Below are positions 13,701 through 27,100 of a stretch of 64,000 bases of DNA, piece after piece. The position numbers were made by a program, and so were the translations under genes. The notes below the pieces were generated by a model. That model worked only from the letters and a program-made list of their open reading frames with translations. It was not told the origin of the DNA and did no database searches. Position 1 is the stretch's first letter. Every line of letters begins with the position of its first letter. Origin of the DNA: Hippasteria phrygiana (taxonomy: Eukaryota > Echinodermata > Asteroidea > Valvatida > Goniasteridae); contig JAZGUH010000326.1 in assembly GCA_037893225.1 (NCBI GenBank), forward strand, positions 2,108,001 to 2,172,000, read 5' to 3'.

Positions 13701-15550
13701 CATGTCAAATTCCCTGGGGTATGACTTGCTTTACTCATTCATAATTGCATGAAATATCAACCAAATTCAGTAATTTTGACATGTATGGATAGCTTAGATC
13801 TGGCGCTACATGTTGCAATCATCGGCGGCTTCTTAGAGTTAAAACTTGTGGAGAAAATTCAAACCTCGCAATGTTTATTTTCTTTCCGGCCAACATCTGT
13901 GTGCATATTACATTCTATTTATTGCTCCATGCCTGTCAAATTCCCTGGGGTATGACTTGCTTTACTCATTCATAATTGCATGAAATATCAACCAAATTCA
14001 GTAATTTTTACATGTATGGATAGCTTAGATCTGGCGCTACATGTTGCAATTATCGGCGGCTTCTTAGAGTTAAAACTTGTGGAGAAAATTCAAACCTCGC
14101 AATGTTTATTTTCTTTCCGGCCAACATCTGTGTACATGTTACCGTCTATTTATTGCTCCATGCATGTCAAATTCCCTGGGGTATGACTTGCTTTACTCAT
14201 TCATAATTGCATGAAATATCAACCAAATTAAGTAATTTTGACATGTATGGATAGCTTAGATCTGGCGCTACATGTTGCAATCATCGGCGGCTTCTTAGAG
14301 TTAAAACTTGTGGAGAAAATTCAAACCTCGCAATGTTTATTTTCTTTCCGGCCAACATCTGTGTACATGTTACCGTCTATTTATTGCTCCATGCATGTCA
14401 AATTCCCTGGGGTATGGACTTGCTTTACTCATTCATAATTGCATGAAATATCAACCAAATTCAGTAATTTTGACATGTATGGATAGCTTAGATCTGGCGC
14501 TACATGTTGCAATTATCGGCGGCTTCTTAGAGTTAACACTTGTGGAGAAAATTCAAACCTCGCAATGTTTATTTTCTTTCCGGCCAACATCTGTGTACAT
14601 GATACCGTCTATTTATTGCTCCATGCATGTCAAATTCCCTGGGGTATGACTTGCTTTACTCATTCATAATTGCATGAAATATCAACCAAATGCAGTAATT
14701 TTGACATGTATGGATAGCTTAGATCTGGCGCTACATGTTGCAATCATCGGCGGCTTCTTAGAGTTAAAACTTGTGGAGAAAATTCAAACCTCGCAATGTT
14801 TATTTTCTTTCCGGCCAACATCTGTGTACATGTTACCGTCTATTTATTGCTCCATGCATGTCAAATTCCCTGGGGTATGACTTGCTTTACTCATTCATAA
14901 TTGCATGAAATATCAACCAAATTAAGTAATTTTGACATGTATGGATAGCTTAGATCTGGCGCTACATGTTGCAATCATCGGCGGCTTCTTAGAGTTAAAA
15001 CTTGTGGAGAAAATTCAAACCTCGCAATGTTTATTTTCTTTCCGGCCAACATCTGTGTACATGATACCGTCTATTTATTGCTCCATGCATGTCAAATTCC
15101 CTGGGGTATGACTTGCTTTACTCATTCATAATTGCATGAAATATCAACCAAATGCAGTAATTTTGACATGTATGGATAGCTTAGATCTGGCGCTACATGT
15201 TGCAATCATCGGCGGCTTCTTAGAGTTAAAACTTGTGGAGAAAATTCAAACCTCGCAATGTTTATTTTCTTTCCGGCCAACATCTGTGTACATGTTACCG
15301 TCTATTTATTGCTCCATGCATGTCAAATTCCCTGGGGTATGACTTGCTTTACTCATTCATAATTGCATGAAATATCAACCAAATTAAGTAATTTTGACAT
15401 GTATGGATAGCTTAGATCTGGCGCTACATGTTGCAATTATCGGCGGCTTCTTAGAGTTAAAACTTGTGGAGAAAATTCAAACCTCGCAATGTTTATTTTC
15501 TTTCCGGCCAACATCTGTGTACATGTTACCGTCTATTTATTGCTCCATGC
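8350..15550 (+). repeat. 18-monomer offset repeat (4165 bp)
   Basis: Monomer types from about 8350 to 11390 recur at about 12520 to 15550. For example 8658 matches 12823, 9353 matches 13518, 9815 (with the rare AATTTTTACATG) matches 13980, 10278 (with GTTAACAC and GTACATGAT) matches 14443, and 10971 matches 15136, all 4165 bp apart. The left edge lies inside the hybrid monomer at 12360. The right edge lies where the 231-bp copy at 11202 faces the 232-bp copy at 15367. Confidence 0.85.
12360..12591 (+). repeat. Hybrid monomer marking loss of one monomer
   Basis: It begins like the TGCAG-type monomer at 2178, 7964 and 38975, and ends like the following monomer at 2409, 8195 and 39206 (GTACATATT and the 232-bp end). 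The other three copies hold both parents side by side. This position therefore has one monomer fewer, which accounts for the offset to the downstream block rising from 26615 to 26846 bp (plus 231). A single unequal exchange within aligned monomers explains it. Confidence 0.85.
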
Positions 15551-18376
15551 ATGTCAAATTCCCTGGGGTATGGACTTGCTTTACTCATTCATAATTGCAT
15601 GAAATATCAACCAAATTCAGTAATTTTGACATGTATGGATAGCTTAGATCTGGCGCTACATGTTGCAATTATCGGCGGCTTCTTAGAGTTAACACTTGTG
15701 GAGAAAATTCAAACCTCGCAATGTTTATTTTCTTTCCGGCCAACATCTGTGTACATATTACCGTCTATTTATTGCTCCATGCATGTCAAATTCCCTGGGG
15801 TATGGACTTGCTTTATTCATTCATAATTGCATGAAATATCAACCAAATGCAGTAATTTTGACATGTATGGATAGCTTAGATCTGGCGCTACATGTTGCAA
15901 TCATCGGCGGCTTCTTAGAGTTAAAACTTGTGGAGAAAATTCAAACCTCGCAATGTTTATTTTCTTTCCGGCCAACATCTGTGTACATGTTACCGTCTAT
16001 TTATTGCTCCATGCATGTCAAATTCCCTAGGGTATGGACTTGCTTTATTCATTCATAATTGCATGAAATATCAACCAAATGCAGTAATTTTGACATGTAT
16101 GGATAGCTTAGATCTGGCGCTACATGTTGCAATCATCGGCGGCTTCTTAGAGTTAAAACTTGTGGAGAAAATTCAAACCTCGCAATGTTTATTTTCTTTC
16201 CGGCCAACATCTGTGTGCATATTACCTTCTATTTATTGCTCCATGCATGTCAAATTCCCTGGGGTATGACTTGCTTTACTCATTCATAATTGCATGAAAT
16301 ATCAACCAAATTAAGTAATTTTGACATGTATGGATAGCTTAGATCTGGCGCTACATGTTGCAATCATCGGCGGCTTCTTAGAGTTAAAACTTGTGGAGAA
16401 AATTCAAACCTCGCAATGTTTATTTTCTTTCCGGCCAACATCTGTGTACATGTTACCGTCTATTTATTGCTCCATGCATGTCAAATTCCCTGGGGTATGG
16501 ACTTGCTTTACTCATTCATAATTGCATGAAATATCAACCAAATTCAGTAATTTTGACATGTATGGATAGCTTAGATCTGGCGCTACATGTTGCAATTATC
16601 GGCGGCTTCTTAGAGTTAACACTTGTGGAGAAAATTCAAACCTCGCAATGTTTATTTTCTTTCCGGCCAACATCTGTGTACATGATACCGTCTATTTATT
16701 GCTCCATGCATGTCAAATTCCCTGGGGTATGACTTGCTTTACTCATTCATAATTGCATGAAATATCAACCAAATGCAGTAATTTTGACATGTATGGATAG
16801 CTTAGATCTGGCGCTACATGTTGCAATCATCGGCGGCTTCTTAGAGTTAAAACTTGTGGAGAAAATTCAAACCTCGCAATGTTTATTTTCTTTCCGGCCA
16901 ACATCTGTGTACATGTTACCGTCTATTTATTGCTCCATGCATGTCAAATTCCCTGGGGTATGACTTGCTTTACTCATTCATAATTGCATGAAATATCAAC
17001 CAAATTAAGTAATTTTGACATGTATGGATAGCTTAGATCTGGCGCTACATGTTGCAATCATCGGCGGCTTCTTAGAGTTAAAACTTGTGGAGAAAATTCA
17101 AACCTCGCAATGTTTATTTTCTTTCCGGCCAACATCTGTGTACATGATACCGTCTATTTATTGCTCCATGCATGTCAAATTCCCTGGGGTATGACTTGCT
17201 TTACTCATTCATAATTGCATGAAATATCAACCAAATGCAGTAATTTTGACATGTATGGATAGCTTAGATCTGGCGCTACATGTTGCAATCATCGGCGGCT
17301 TCTTAGAGTTAAAACTTGTGGAGAAAATTCAAACCTCGCAATGTTTATTTTCTTTCCGGCCAACATCTGTGTACATGTTACCGTCTATTTATTGCTCCAT
17401 GCATGTCAAATTCCCTGGGGTATGACTTGCTTTACTCATTCATAATTGCATGAAATATCAACCAAATTAAGTAATTTTGACATGTATGGATAGCTTAGAT
17501 CTGGCGCTACATGTTGCAATTATCGGCGGCTTCTTAGAGTTAAAACTTGTGGAGAAAATTCAAACCTCGCAATGTTTATTTTCTTTCCGGCCAACATCTG
17601 TGTACATGTTACCGTCTATTTATTGCTCCATGCATGTCAAATTCCCTGGGGTATGGACTTGCTTTACTCATTCATAATTGCATGAAATATCAACCAAATT
17701 CAGTAATTTTGACATGTATGGATAGCTTAGATCTGGCGCTACATGTTGCAATTATCGGCGGCTTCTTAGAGTTAACACTTGTGGAGAAAATTCAAACCTC
17801 GCAATGTTTATTTTCTTTCCGGCCAACATCTGTGTACATATTACCGTCTATTTATTGCTCCATGCATGTCAAATTCCCTGGGGTATGGACTTGCTTTATT
17901 CATTCATAATTGCATGAAATATCAACCAAATGCAGTAATTTTGACATGTATGGATAGCTTAGATCTGGCGCTACATGTTGCAATCATCGGCGGCTTCTTA
18001 GAGTTAAAACTTGTGGAGAAAATTCAAACCTCGCAATGTTTATTTTCTTTCCGGCCAACATCTGTGTACATGTTACCGTCTATTTATTGCTCCATGCATG
18101 TCAAATTCCCTAGGGTATGGACTTGCTTTATTCATTCATAATTGCATGAAATATCAACCAAATGCAGTAATTTTGACATGTATGGATAGCTTAGATCTGG
18201 CGCTACATGTTGCAATCATCGGCGGCTTCTTAGAGTTAAAACTTGTGGAGAAAATTCAAACCTCGCAATGTTTATTTTCTTTCCGGCCAACATCTGTGTA
18301 CATATTACCGTCTATTTATTGCTCCATGCATGTCAAATTCCCTGGGGTATGGACTTGCTTTATTCATTCATAATTG
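14211..18376 (+). repeat. 9-monomer tandem unit, two copies (2083 bp each)
   Basis: Phase points 14211 to 16293 match 16294 to 18376: 14443 pairs with 16526 (both with GTTAACAC and GTACATGAT), 14905 with 16988, 15367 with 17450, 15599 with 17682 and 15831 with 17914 (both CCCTAGGGTATGGAC). The last monomers differ: 16063 has GTGCATATT and is 231 bp, while 18146 has GTACATATT and is 232 bp. The same pair recurs at about 41057-45222 within the large duplicated block. Confidence 0.9.
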
Positions 18377-20870
18377 CATGAAATATCAACCAAATGCAGT
18401 AATTTTGACATGTATGGATAGCTTAGATCTGGCGCTACATGTTGCAATCATCGGCGGCTTCTTAGAGTTAAAACTTGTGGAGAAAATTCAAACCTCGCAA
18501 TGTTTATTTTCTTTCCGGCCAACATCTGTGTACCTGTTACCGTCTATTTATTGCTCCATGCATGTCAAATTCCCTGGGGTATGGACTTGCTTTACTCATT
18601 CATAATTGCATGAAATATAAACCAAATACAGTAATTTTGACATGTATGGATAGCTTAGATCTGGCGCTACATGTTGCAATTATCGGCGGCTTCTTAGAGT
18701 TAAAACTTGTGGAGAAAATTCAAACCTCGCAATGTTTATTTTCTTTCCGGCCAACATCTGTGTGCATATTTCCTTCTATTTTGTGCTCCATGCCTGTCAA
18801 ATTCCCTGGGGTATGACTTGCTTTACTCATTCATAATTGCATGAAATATCAACCAAATTCAGTAATTTTGACATGTATGGATAGCTTAGATCTGGCGCTA
18901 CATGTTGCAATCATCGGCGGCTTCTTAGAGTTAAAACTTGTGGAGAAAATTCAAACCTCGCAATGTTTATTTTCTTTCCGGCCAACATCTGTGTGCATAT
19001 TACCTTCTATTTATTGCTCCATGCATGTCAAATTCCCTGGGGTATGACTTGCTTTACTCATTCATAATTGCATGAAATATCAACCAAATTCAGTAATTTT
19101 GACATGTATGGATAGCTTAGATCTGGCGCTACATGTTGCAATCATCGGCGGCTTCTTAGAGTTAAAACTTGTGGAGAAAATTCAAACCTCGCAATGTTTA
19201 TTTTCTTTCCGGCCAACATCTGTGTGCATATTACCTTCTATTTATTGCTCCATGCCTGTCAAATTCCCTGGGGTATGACTTGCTTTACTCATTCATAATT
19301 GCATGAAATATCAACCAAATTCAGTAATTTTGACATGTATGGATAGCTTAGATCTGGCGCTACATGTTGCAATCATCGGCGGCTTCTTAGAGTTAAAACT
19401 TGTGGAGAAAATTCAAACCTCGCAATGTTTATTTTCTTTCCGGCCAACATCTGTGTACATGTTACCGTCTATTTATTGCTCCATGCATGTCAAATTCCCT
19501 GGGGTATGACTTGCTTTACTCATTCATAATTGCATGAAATATCAACCAAATTAAGTAATTTTGACATGTATGGATAGCTTAGATCTGGCGCTACATGTTG
19601 CAATCATCGGCGGCTTCTTAGAGTTAAAACTTGTGGAGAAAATTCAAACCTCGCAATGTTTATTTTCTTTCCGGCCAACATCTGTGTGCATATTACCTTC
19701 TATTTATTGCTCCATGCCTGTCAAATTCCCTGGGCTATGACTTGCTTTACTCATTCATAATTGCATGAAATATCAACCAAATTCAGTAATTTTGACATGT
19801 ATGGATAGCTTAGATCTGGCGCTACATGTTGCAATCATCGGCGGCTTCTTAGAGTTAAAACTTGTGGAGAAAATTCAAACCTCGCAATGTTTATTTTCTT
19901 TCCGGCCAACATCTGTGTACATGTTACCGTCTATTTATTGCTCCATGCTTGTCAAATTCCCTTGGGTATGGACTTGCTTTACTCATTCATAATTGCATGA
20001 AATATCAACCAAATTCAGTAATTTTGACATGTATGGATAGCTTAGATCTGGCGCTACATGTTGCAATTATCGGCGGCTTCTTAGAGTTAACACTTGTGGA
20101 GAAAATTCAAACCTCGCAATGTTTATTTTCTTTCCGGCCAACATCTGTGTACATATTACCGTCTATTTATTGCTCCATGCATGTCAAATTCCCAGGGGTA
20201 TGGACTTGCTTTATTCATTCATAATTGCATGAAATATCAACCAAATGCAGTAATTTTGACATGTATGGATAGCTTAGATCTGGCGCTACATGTTGCAATC
20301 ATCGGCGGCTTCTTAGAGTTAAAACTTGTGGAGAAAATTCAAACCTCGCAATGTTTATTTTCTTTCCGGCCAACATCTGTGTACATGTTACCGTCTATTT
20401 ATTGCTCCATGCATGTCAAATTCCCTGGGGTATGACTTGCTTTACTCATTCATAATTGCATGAAATGTAAACCAAATACAGTAATTTTGACATGTATGGA
20501 TAGCTTAGATCTGGCGCTACATGTTGTAATTATCGGCGGCTTCTTAGAGTTAAAACTTGTGGAGAAAATTCAAACCTCGCAATGTTTATTTTCTTTCCGG
20601 CCAACATCTGTGTACATATTACCGTCTATTTATTGCTCCATGCATGTCAAATTCCCTGGGGTATGGACTTGCTTTATTCATTCATAATTGCATGAAATAT
20701 CAACCAAATGCAGTAATTTTGACATGTATGGATAGCTTAGATCTGGCGCTACATGTTGTAATTATCGGCGGCTTCTTAGAGTTAAAACTTGTGGAGAAAA
20801 TTCAAACCTCGCAATGTTTATTTTCTTTCCGGCCAACATCTGTGTACATATTACCGTCTATTTATTGCTC

Positions 20871-22443
20871 CTTGCCTGTCAGATTCCCTGGGGTATGAAC
20901 TTGCTTTACTTATTCATAATTGCATGAAATATCAACCAAATGCAGTAATTTTGACATGTATGGATAGCTTAGATCTGGCGCTACATGTTGCAATCATCGG
21001 TAGCTTCTTAGAGTTGTGGAGAAAATTCAAACCTCGCAATGTTTATTTTCTTCCCGGCCACCATCTGTGTGCATATTACCTTCTATTTATTGCTCCATGC
21101 CTGTCAGATTCCCTGGGGTATGTACTTGCTTTACTTATTCATAATTGCATGAAATATCAACCAAATGCAGTAATTTTGACATGTATGGATAGCTTAGATC
21201 TGGCGCTACATGTTGCAATCATCGGCGGCTTCCTAGAGTTAAAACTTGTGGAGAAAGTTCAAACCTCGCAATGTTTATTTTCTTCCCGGCCACCATCTGT
21301 GTACATATTATCGTCTATTTATTGCTCCATGCCTGTCAAATTCTCTGGGGTATGGACTTGCTTTACTTATTCATAATTGCATGAAATATCAACCAAATGC
21401 AGTAATGTTGACATGTATGGATAGCTTAGATCTGGCGCTACATGTTGCAATCATCGGCGGCTTTTTAGAGTTAAAACTTGTGGAGAAAATTCAAACCTCG
21501 CAATGTTTATTTTCTTCCCGGCCACCATCTGTGTGCATATTACCTTCTATTTATTGCTCCTTGCCTGTCAGATTCCCTGGGGTATGAACTTGCTTTACTT
21601 ATTCATAATTGCATGAAATATCAACCAAATGCAGTAATTTTGACATGTATGGATAGCTTAGATCTGGCGCTACATGTTGCAATCATCGGCGGCTTCTTAG
21701 AGTTAAAACTTGTGGAGAAAATTCAAACCTCGCAATGTTTATTTTCTTCCCAGCCACCATCTGTGTACATATTACCGTCTATTTATTGCTCCATGCCTGT
21801 CAAATTGCCAGGGGTATGGACTTGCTTTACTCATTCATAATTGCATAAAATATCAACCAAATGCAGTAATGTTGACATGTATGGATAGCTTAGATCTGGC
21901 GCTACATGTTGCAATCATCGGCAGCTTCTTAGAGTTAAAACTTGTGGAGAAAGTTCAAACCTCGCAATGTTTATTTTCTTCCCGGCCACCATCTGTGTAC
22001 ATATTACCGTCTATTTATTGCTCCATGCCTGTCAGATTCCCTGGGGTATAAACTTGCTTTAGTCATTCATAATTGCATAAAATATCAACCAAATGCAGTA
22101 ATTTTGACATGTATGGATAGCTTAGATCTGGCGCTACATGTTGCAATCATCGGTGGCTTCTTAGAGTTAAAACTTGTGGAGAAAATTCAAACCTCGCAAT
22201 GTTTATTTTCTTCCCGGCCACCATCTGTGTGCATATTACCTTCTATTTATTGCTCCATGCCTGTCAGATTCCCTGGGGTATGAACTTGCTTTACTTATTC
22301 ATAATTGCATGAAATATCAACCAAATGCAGTAATTTTGACATGTATGGATAGCTTAGATCTGGCGCTACATGTTGCAATCATCGGCGGCTTCTTAGAGTT
22401 AAAACTTGTGGAGAAAGTTCAAACCTCGCAATGTTTATTTTCT
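20871..22443 (+). repeat. Family B island, first
   Basis: Family B states begin with CTTGCCTGTCAGATTCC at about 20871. They continue through monomers at 20924, 21149, 21381, 21613, 21845 and 22077, and end inside the monomer at 22309. That last monomer has B-type AAAGTTCAA near 22416 and A-type TTTCCGGCCAAC from about 22443, so the switch lies between. Copies here vary more among themselves than the A copies do: they include TATGAAC, TATGTAC and TATAAAC endings, TTCCTAGAG, TTTTTAGAG and AATTGCCAGGGG. Confidence 0.9.
20924..21148 (+). repeat. Short monomer (225 bp) with 7-bp deletion
   Basis: The usual GAGTTAAAACTTGTGGAG is reduced to GAGTTGTGGAG at about 21011-21021, a loss of 7 bp next to short TT repeats. 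This is the only clearly shortened monomer type in the window. It fuses two open frames into a 195-codon run (20789-21376), which I do not regard as a gene. The identical deletion at 47857-47867 marks the second copy of the large block. Confidence 0.95.
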
Positions 22444-22539
22444 TTCCGGCCAACATCTGTGTGCATATTTCCTTCTATTTTGTGCTCCATGCCTGTCAAA
22501 TTCCCTGGGGTATGACTTGCTTTACTCATTCATAATTGC
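22309..22539 (+). repeat. B-to-A hybrid monomer
   Basis: The left part is family B up to AAAGTTCAA. The right part matches the A monomer at 18610 (GTGCATATTTCC, ATTTTGTGC, CATGCCTG). The next monomer, 22540, then follows the type order of 18841. Monomer length stays 231 bp. The crossover lies in the roughly 20 bases between about 22420 and 22443, where A and B are identical. Confidence 0.88.
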
Positions 22540-24159
22540 ATGAAATATCAACCAAATTCAGTAATTTTGACATGTATGGATAGCTTAGATCTGGCGCTAC
22601 ATGTTGCAATCATCGGCGGCTTCTTAGAGTTAAAACTTGTGGAGAAAATTCAAACCTCGCAATGTTTATTTTCTTTCCGGCCAACATCTGTGTGCATATT
22701 ACCTTCTATTTATTGCTCCATGCATGTCAAATTCCCTGGGGTATGACTTGCTTTACTCATTCATAATTGCATGAAATATCAACCAAATTCAGTAATTTTG
22801 ACATGTATGGATAGCTTAGATCTGGCGCTACATGTTGCAATCATCGGCGGCTTCTTAGAGTTAAAACCTGTGGAGAAAATTCAAACCTCGCAATGTTTAT
22901 TTTCTTTCCGGCCAACATCTGTGTACATATTACCGTCTATTTATTGCTCCATGCATGTCAAATTCCCTGGGGTATGGACTTGCTTTATTCATTCATAATT
23001 GCATGAAATATCAACCAAATGCAGTAATTTTGACATGTATGGATAGCTTAGATCTGGCGCTACATGTTGCAATCATCGGCGGCTTCTTAGAGTTAAAACT
23101 TGTGGAGAAAATTCAAACCTCGCAATGTTTATTTTCTTTCCGGCCAACATCTGTGTACATGTTACCGTCTATTTATTGCTCCATGCATGTCAAATTCCCT
23201 AGGGTATGACTTGCTTTACTCATTCATAATTGCATGAAATATAAACCAAATACAGTAATTTTGACATGTATGGATAGCTTAGATCTGGCGCTACATGTTG
23301 CAATTATCGGCGGCTTCTTAGAGTTAAAACTTGTGGAGAAAATTCAAACCTCGCAATGTTTATTTTCTTTCCGGCCAACATCTGTGTACATATTACCGTC
23401 TATTTATTGCTCCATGCATGTCAAATTCCCTGGGGTATGGACTTGCTTTATTCATTCATAATTGCATGAAATATCAACCAAATACAGTAATTTTGACATG
23501 TATGGATAGCTTAGATCTGGCGCTACATGTTGCAATTATCGGCGGCTTCTTAGAGTTAAAACTTGTGGAGAAAATTCAAACCTCGCAATGTTTATTTTCT
23601 TTCCGGCCAACATCTGTGTACATATTTCCTTCTATTTTTTGCTCCATGCCTGTCAAATTCCCTTGGGTATGACTTGCTTTACTCATTCATAATTGCATGA
23701 AATATCAACCAAATTAAGTAATTTTGACATGTATGGATAGCTTAGATCTGGCGCTACATGTTGCAATTATCGGCGGCTTCTTAGAGTTAAAACTTGTGGA
23801 GAAAATTCAAACCTCGCAATGTTTATTTTCTTTCCGGCCAACATCTGTGTACATGTTACCGTCTATTTATTGCTCCATGCATGTCAAATTCCCTGGGGTA
23901 TGGACTTGCTTTACTCATTCATAATTGCATGAAATATCAACCAAATTCAGTAATTTTGACATGTATGGATAGCTTAGATCTGGCGCTACATGTTGCAATT
24001 ATCGGCGGCTTCTTAGAGTTAAAACTTGTGGAGAAAATTCAAACCTCGCAATGTTTATTTTCTTTCCGGCCAACATCTGTGTACATGTTACCGTCTATTT
24101 ATTGCTCCATGCATGTCAAATTCCCTGGGGTATGACTTGCTTTACTCATTCATAATTGC

Positions 24160-27100
24160 ATGAAATATCAACCAAATTCAGTAATTTTGACATGTATGGA
24201 TAGCTTAGATCTGGCGCTACATGTTGCAATCATCGGCGGCTTCTTAGAGTTAAAACTTGTGGAGAAAATTCAAACCTCGCAATGTTTATTTTCTTTCCGG
24301 CCAACATCTGTGTACATATTACCGTCTATTTATTGCTCCATGCATGTCAAATTCCCTGGGGTATGGACTTGCTTTATTCATTCATAATTGCATGAAATAT
24401 CAACCAAATGCAGTAATTTTGACATGTATGGATAGCTTAGATCTGGCGCTACATGTTGCAATCATCGGCGGCTTCTTAGAGTTAAAACTTGTGGAGAAAA
24501 TTCAAACCTCGCAATGTTTATTTTCTTTCCGGCCAACATCTGTGTACATGTTACCGTCTATTTATTGCTCCATGCATGTCAAATTCCCTAGGTTATGACT
24601 TGCTTTACTCATTCATAATTGCATGAAATATAAACCAAATACAGTAATTTTGACATGTATGGATAGCTTAGATCTGGCGCTACATGTTGCAATTATCGGC
24701 GGCTTCTTAGAGTTAAAACTTGTGGAGAAAATTCAAACCTCGCAATGTTTATTTTCTTTCCGGCCAACATCTGTGTACATATTACCGTCTATTTATTGCT
24801 CCATGCATGTCAAATTCCCTGGGGTATGGACTTGCTTTATTCATTCATAATTGCATGAAATATCAACCAAATACAGTAATTTTGACATGTATGGATAGCT
24901 TAGATCTGGCGCTACATGTTGCAATTATCGGCGGCTTCTTAGAGTTAAAACTTGTGGAGAAAATTCAAACCTCGCAATGTTTATTTTCTTTCCGGCCAAC
25001 ATCTGTGTACATATTTCCTTCTATTTTTTGCTCCATGCCTGTCAAATTCCCTTGGGGTATGACTTGCTTTACTCATTCATAATTGCATGAAATATCAACC
25101 AAATTCAGTAATTTTGACATGTATGGATAGCTTAGATCTGGCGCTACATGTTGCAATCATCGGCGGCTTCTTAGAGTTAAAACTTGTGGAGAAAATTCAA
25201 ACCTCGCAATGTTTATTTTCTTTCCGGCCAACATCTGTGTACATGTTACCGTCTATTTATTGCTCCATGCATGTCAAATTCCCTGGGGTATGACTTGCTT
25301 TACTCATTCATAATTGCATGAAATATCAACCAAATTCAGTAATGTTGACATGTATGGATAGCTTAGATCTGGCGCTACATGTTGCAATCATCGGCGGCTT
25401 CTTAGAGTTAAAACTTGTGGAGAAAATTCAAACCTCGCAATGTTTATTTTCTTTCCGGCCAACATCTGTGTACATATTACCGTCTATTTATTGCTCCATG
25501 CATGTCAAATTCCCTGGGGTATGGACTTGCTTTATTCATTCATAATTGCATGAAATATCAACCAAATGCAGTAATTTTGACATGTATGGATAGCTTAGAT
25601 CTGGCGCTACATGTTGCAATCATCGGCGGCTTCTTAGAGTTAAAACTTGTGGAGAAAATTCAAACCTCGCAATGTTTATTTTCTTTCCGGCCAACATCTG
25701 TGTACATGTTACCGTCTATTTATTGCTCCATGCATGTCAAATTCCCTAGGGTATGACTTGCGTTACTCATTCATAATTGCATGAAATATAAACCAAATAC
25801 AGTAATTTTGACATGTATGGATAGCTTAGATCTGGCGCTACATGTTGCAATTATCGGCGGCTTCTTAGAGTTAAAACTTGTGGAGAAAATTCAAACCTCG
25901 CAATGTTTATTTTCTTTCCGGCCAACATCTGTGTACATATTTCCGTCTATTTATTGCTCCATGCATGTCAAATTCCCTGGGGTATGGACTTGCTTTATTC
26001 ATTCATAATTGCATGAAATATCAACCAAATACAGTAATTTTGACATGTATGGATAGCTTAGATCTGGCGCTACATGTTGCAATTATCGGCGGCTTCTTAG
26101 AGTTAAAACTTGTGGAGAAAATTCAAACCTCGCAATGTTTATTTTCTTTCCGGCCAACATCTGTGTACATATTTCCTTCTATTTTTTGCTTCATGCCTGT
26201 CAAATTCCCTGGGCTATGACTTGCTTTACTCATTCATAATTGCATGAAATATCAACCAAATTCAGTAATTTTGACATGTATGGATAGCTTAGATCTGGCG
26301 CTACATGTTGCAATCATCGGCGGCTTCTTAGAGTTAAAACTTGTGGAGAAAATTCAAACCTCGCAATGTTTATTTTCTTTCCGGCCAACATCTGTGTACA
26401 TGTTACCGTCTATTTATTGCTCCATGCATGTCAAATTCCCTGGGGTATGACTTGCTTTACTCATTCATAATTGCATGAAATATCAACCAAATTAAGTAAT
26501 TTTGACATGTATGGATAGCTTAGATCTGGCGCTACATGTTGCAATCATCGGCGGCTTCTTAGAGTTAAAACTTGTGGAGAAAATTCAAACCTCGCAATGT
26601 TTATTTTCTTTCCGGCCAACATCTGTGTACATATTACCGTCTATTTATTGCTCCATGCATGTCAAATTCCCTGGGGTATGGACTTGCTTTATTCATTCAT
26701 AATTGCATGAAATATCAACCAAATGCAGTAATTTTGACATGTATGGATAGCTTAGATCTGGCGCTACATGTTGCAATCATCGGCGGCTTCTTAGAGTTAA
26801 AACTTGTGGAGAAAATTCAAACCTCGCAATGTTTATTTTCTTTCCGGCCAACATCTGTGTACATGTTACCGTCTATTTATTGCTCCATGCATGTCAAATT
26901 CCCTAGGGTATGACTTGCTTTACTCATTCATAATTGCATGAAATATCAACCAAATGCAGTAATTTTGAAATGTATGGATAGCTTAGATCTGGCGCTACAT
27001 GTTGCAATCATCGGCGGCTTCTTAGAGTTAAAACTTGTGGAGAAAATTCAAACCTCGCAATGTTTATTTTCTTTCCGGCCAACATCTGTGTACATATTAC

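Larger units (their letters stand above)
4925..22094 (+). repeat. Large block, first copy (about 17.2 kb, about 74 monomers)
   Basis: Monomer order here is repeated at about 30382-48940. Offsets rise in steps: 25457 bp up to the monomer at 9122, 26615 bp from 9353 to 12128, and 26846 bp from 12592 to 22077. The steps match a 1158-bp gain in the second copy and a 231-bp loss in this one. The right edge is sharp: ATAAAATATCAACCAAAT is followed by GCAG here and TAAG at 48941. The left edge is uncertain by about 0.6 kb because the flanking monomers are of the same types. Confidence 0.9.

Noticed and set aside
20789..21376. Open frame of 195 codons (and 47635-48222)
   Set aside because: It is created by the 7-bp deletion inside one monomer, and the product is two frames of the same repeat fused. 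There is no evidence of coding constraint.
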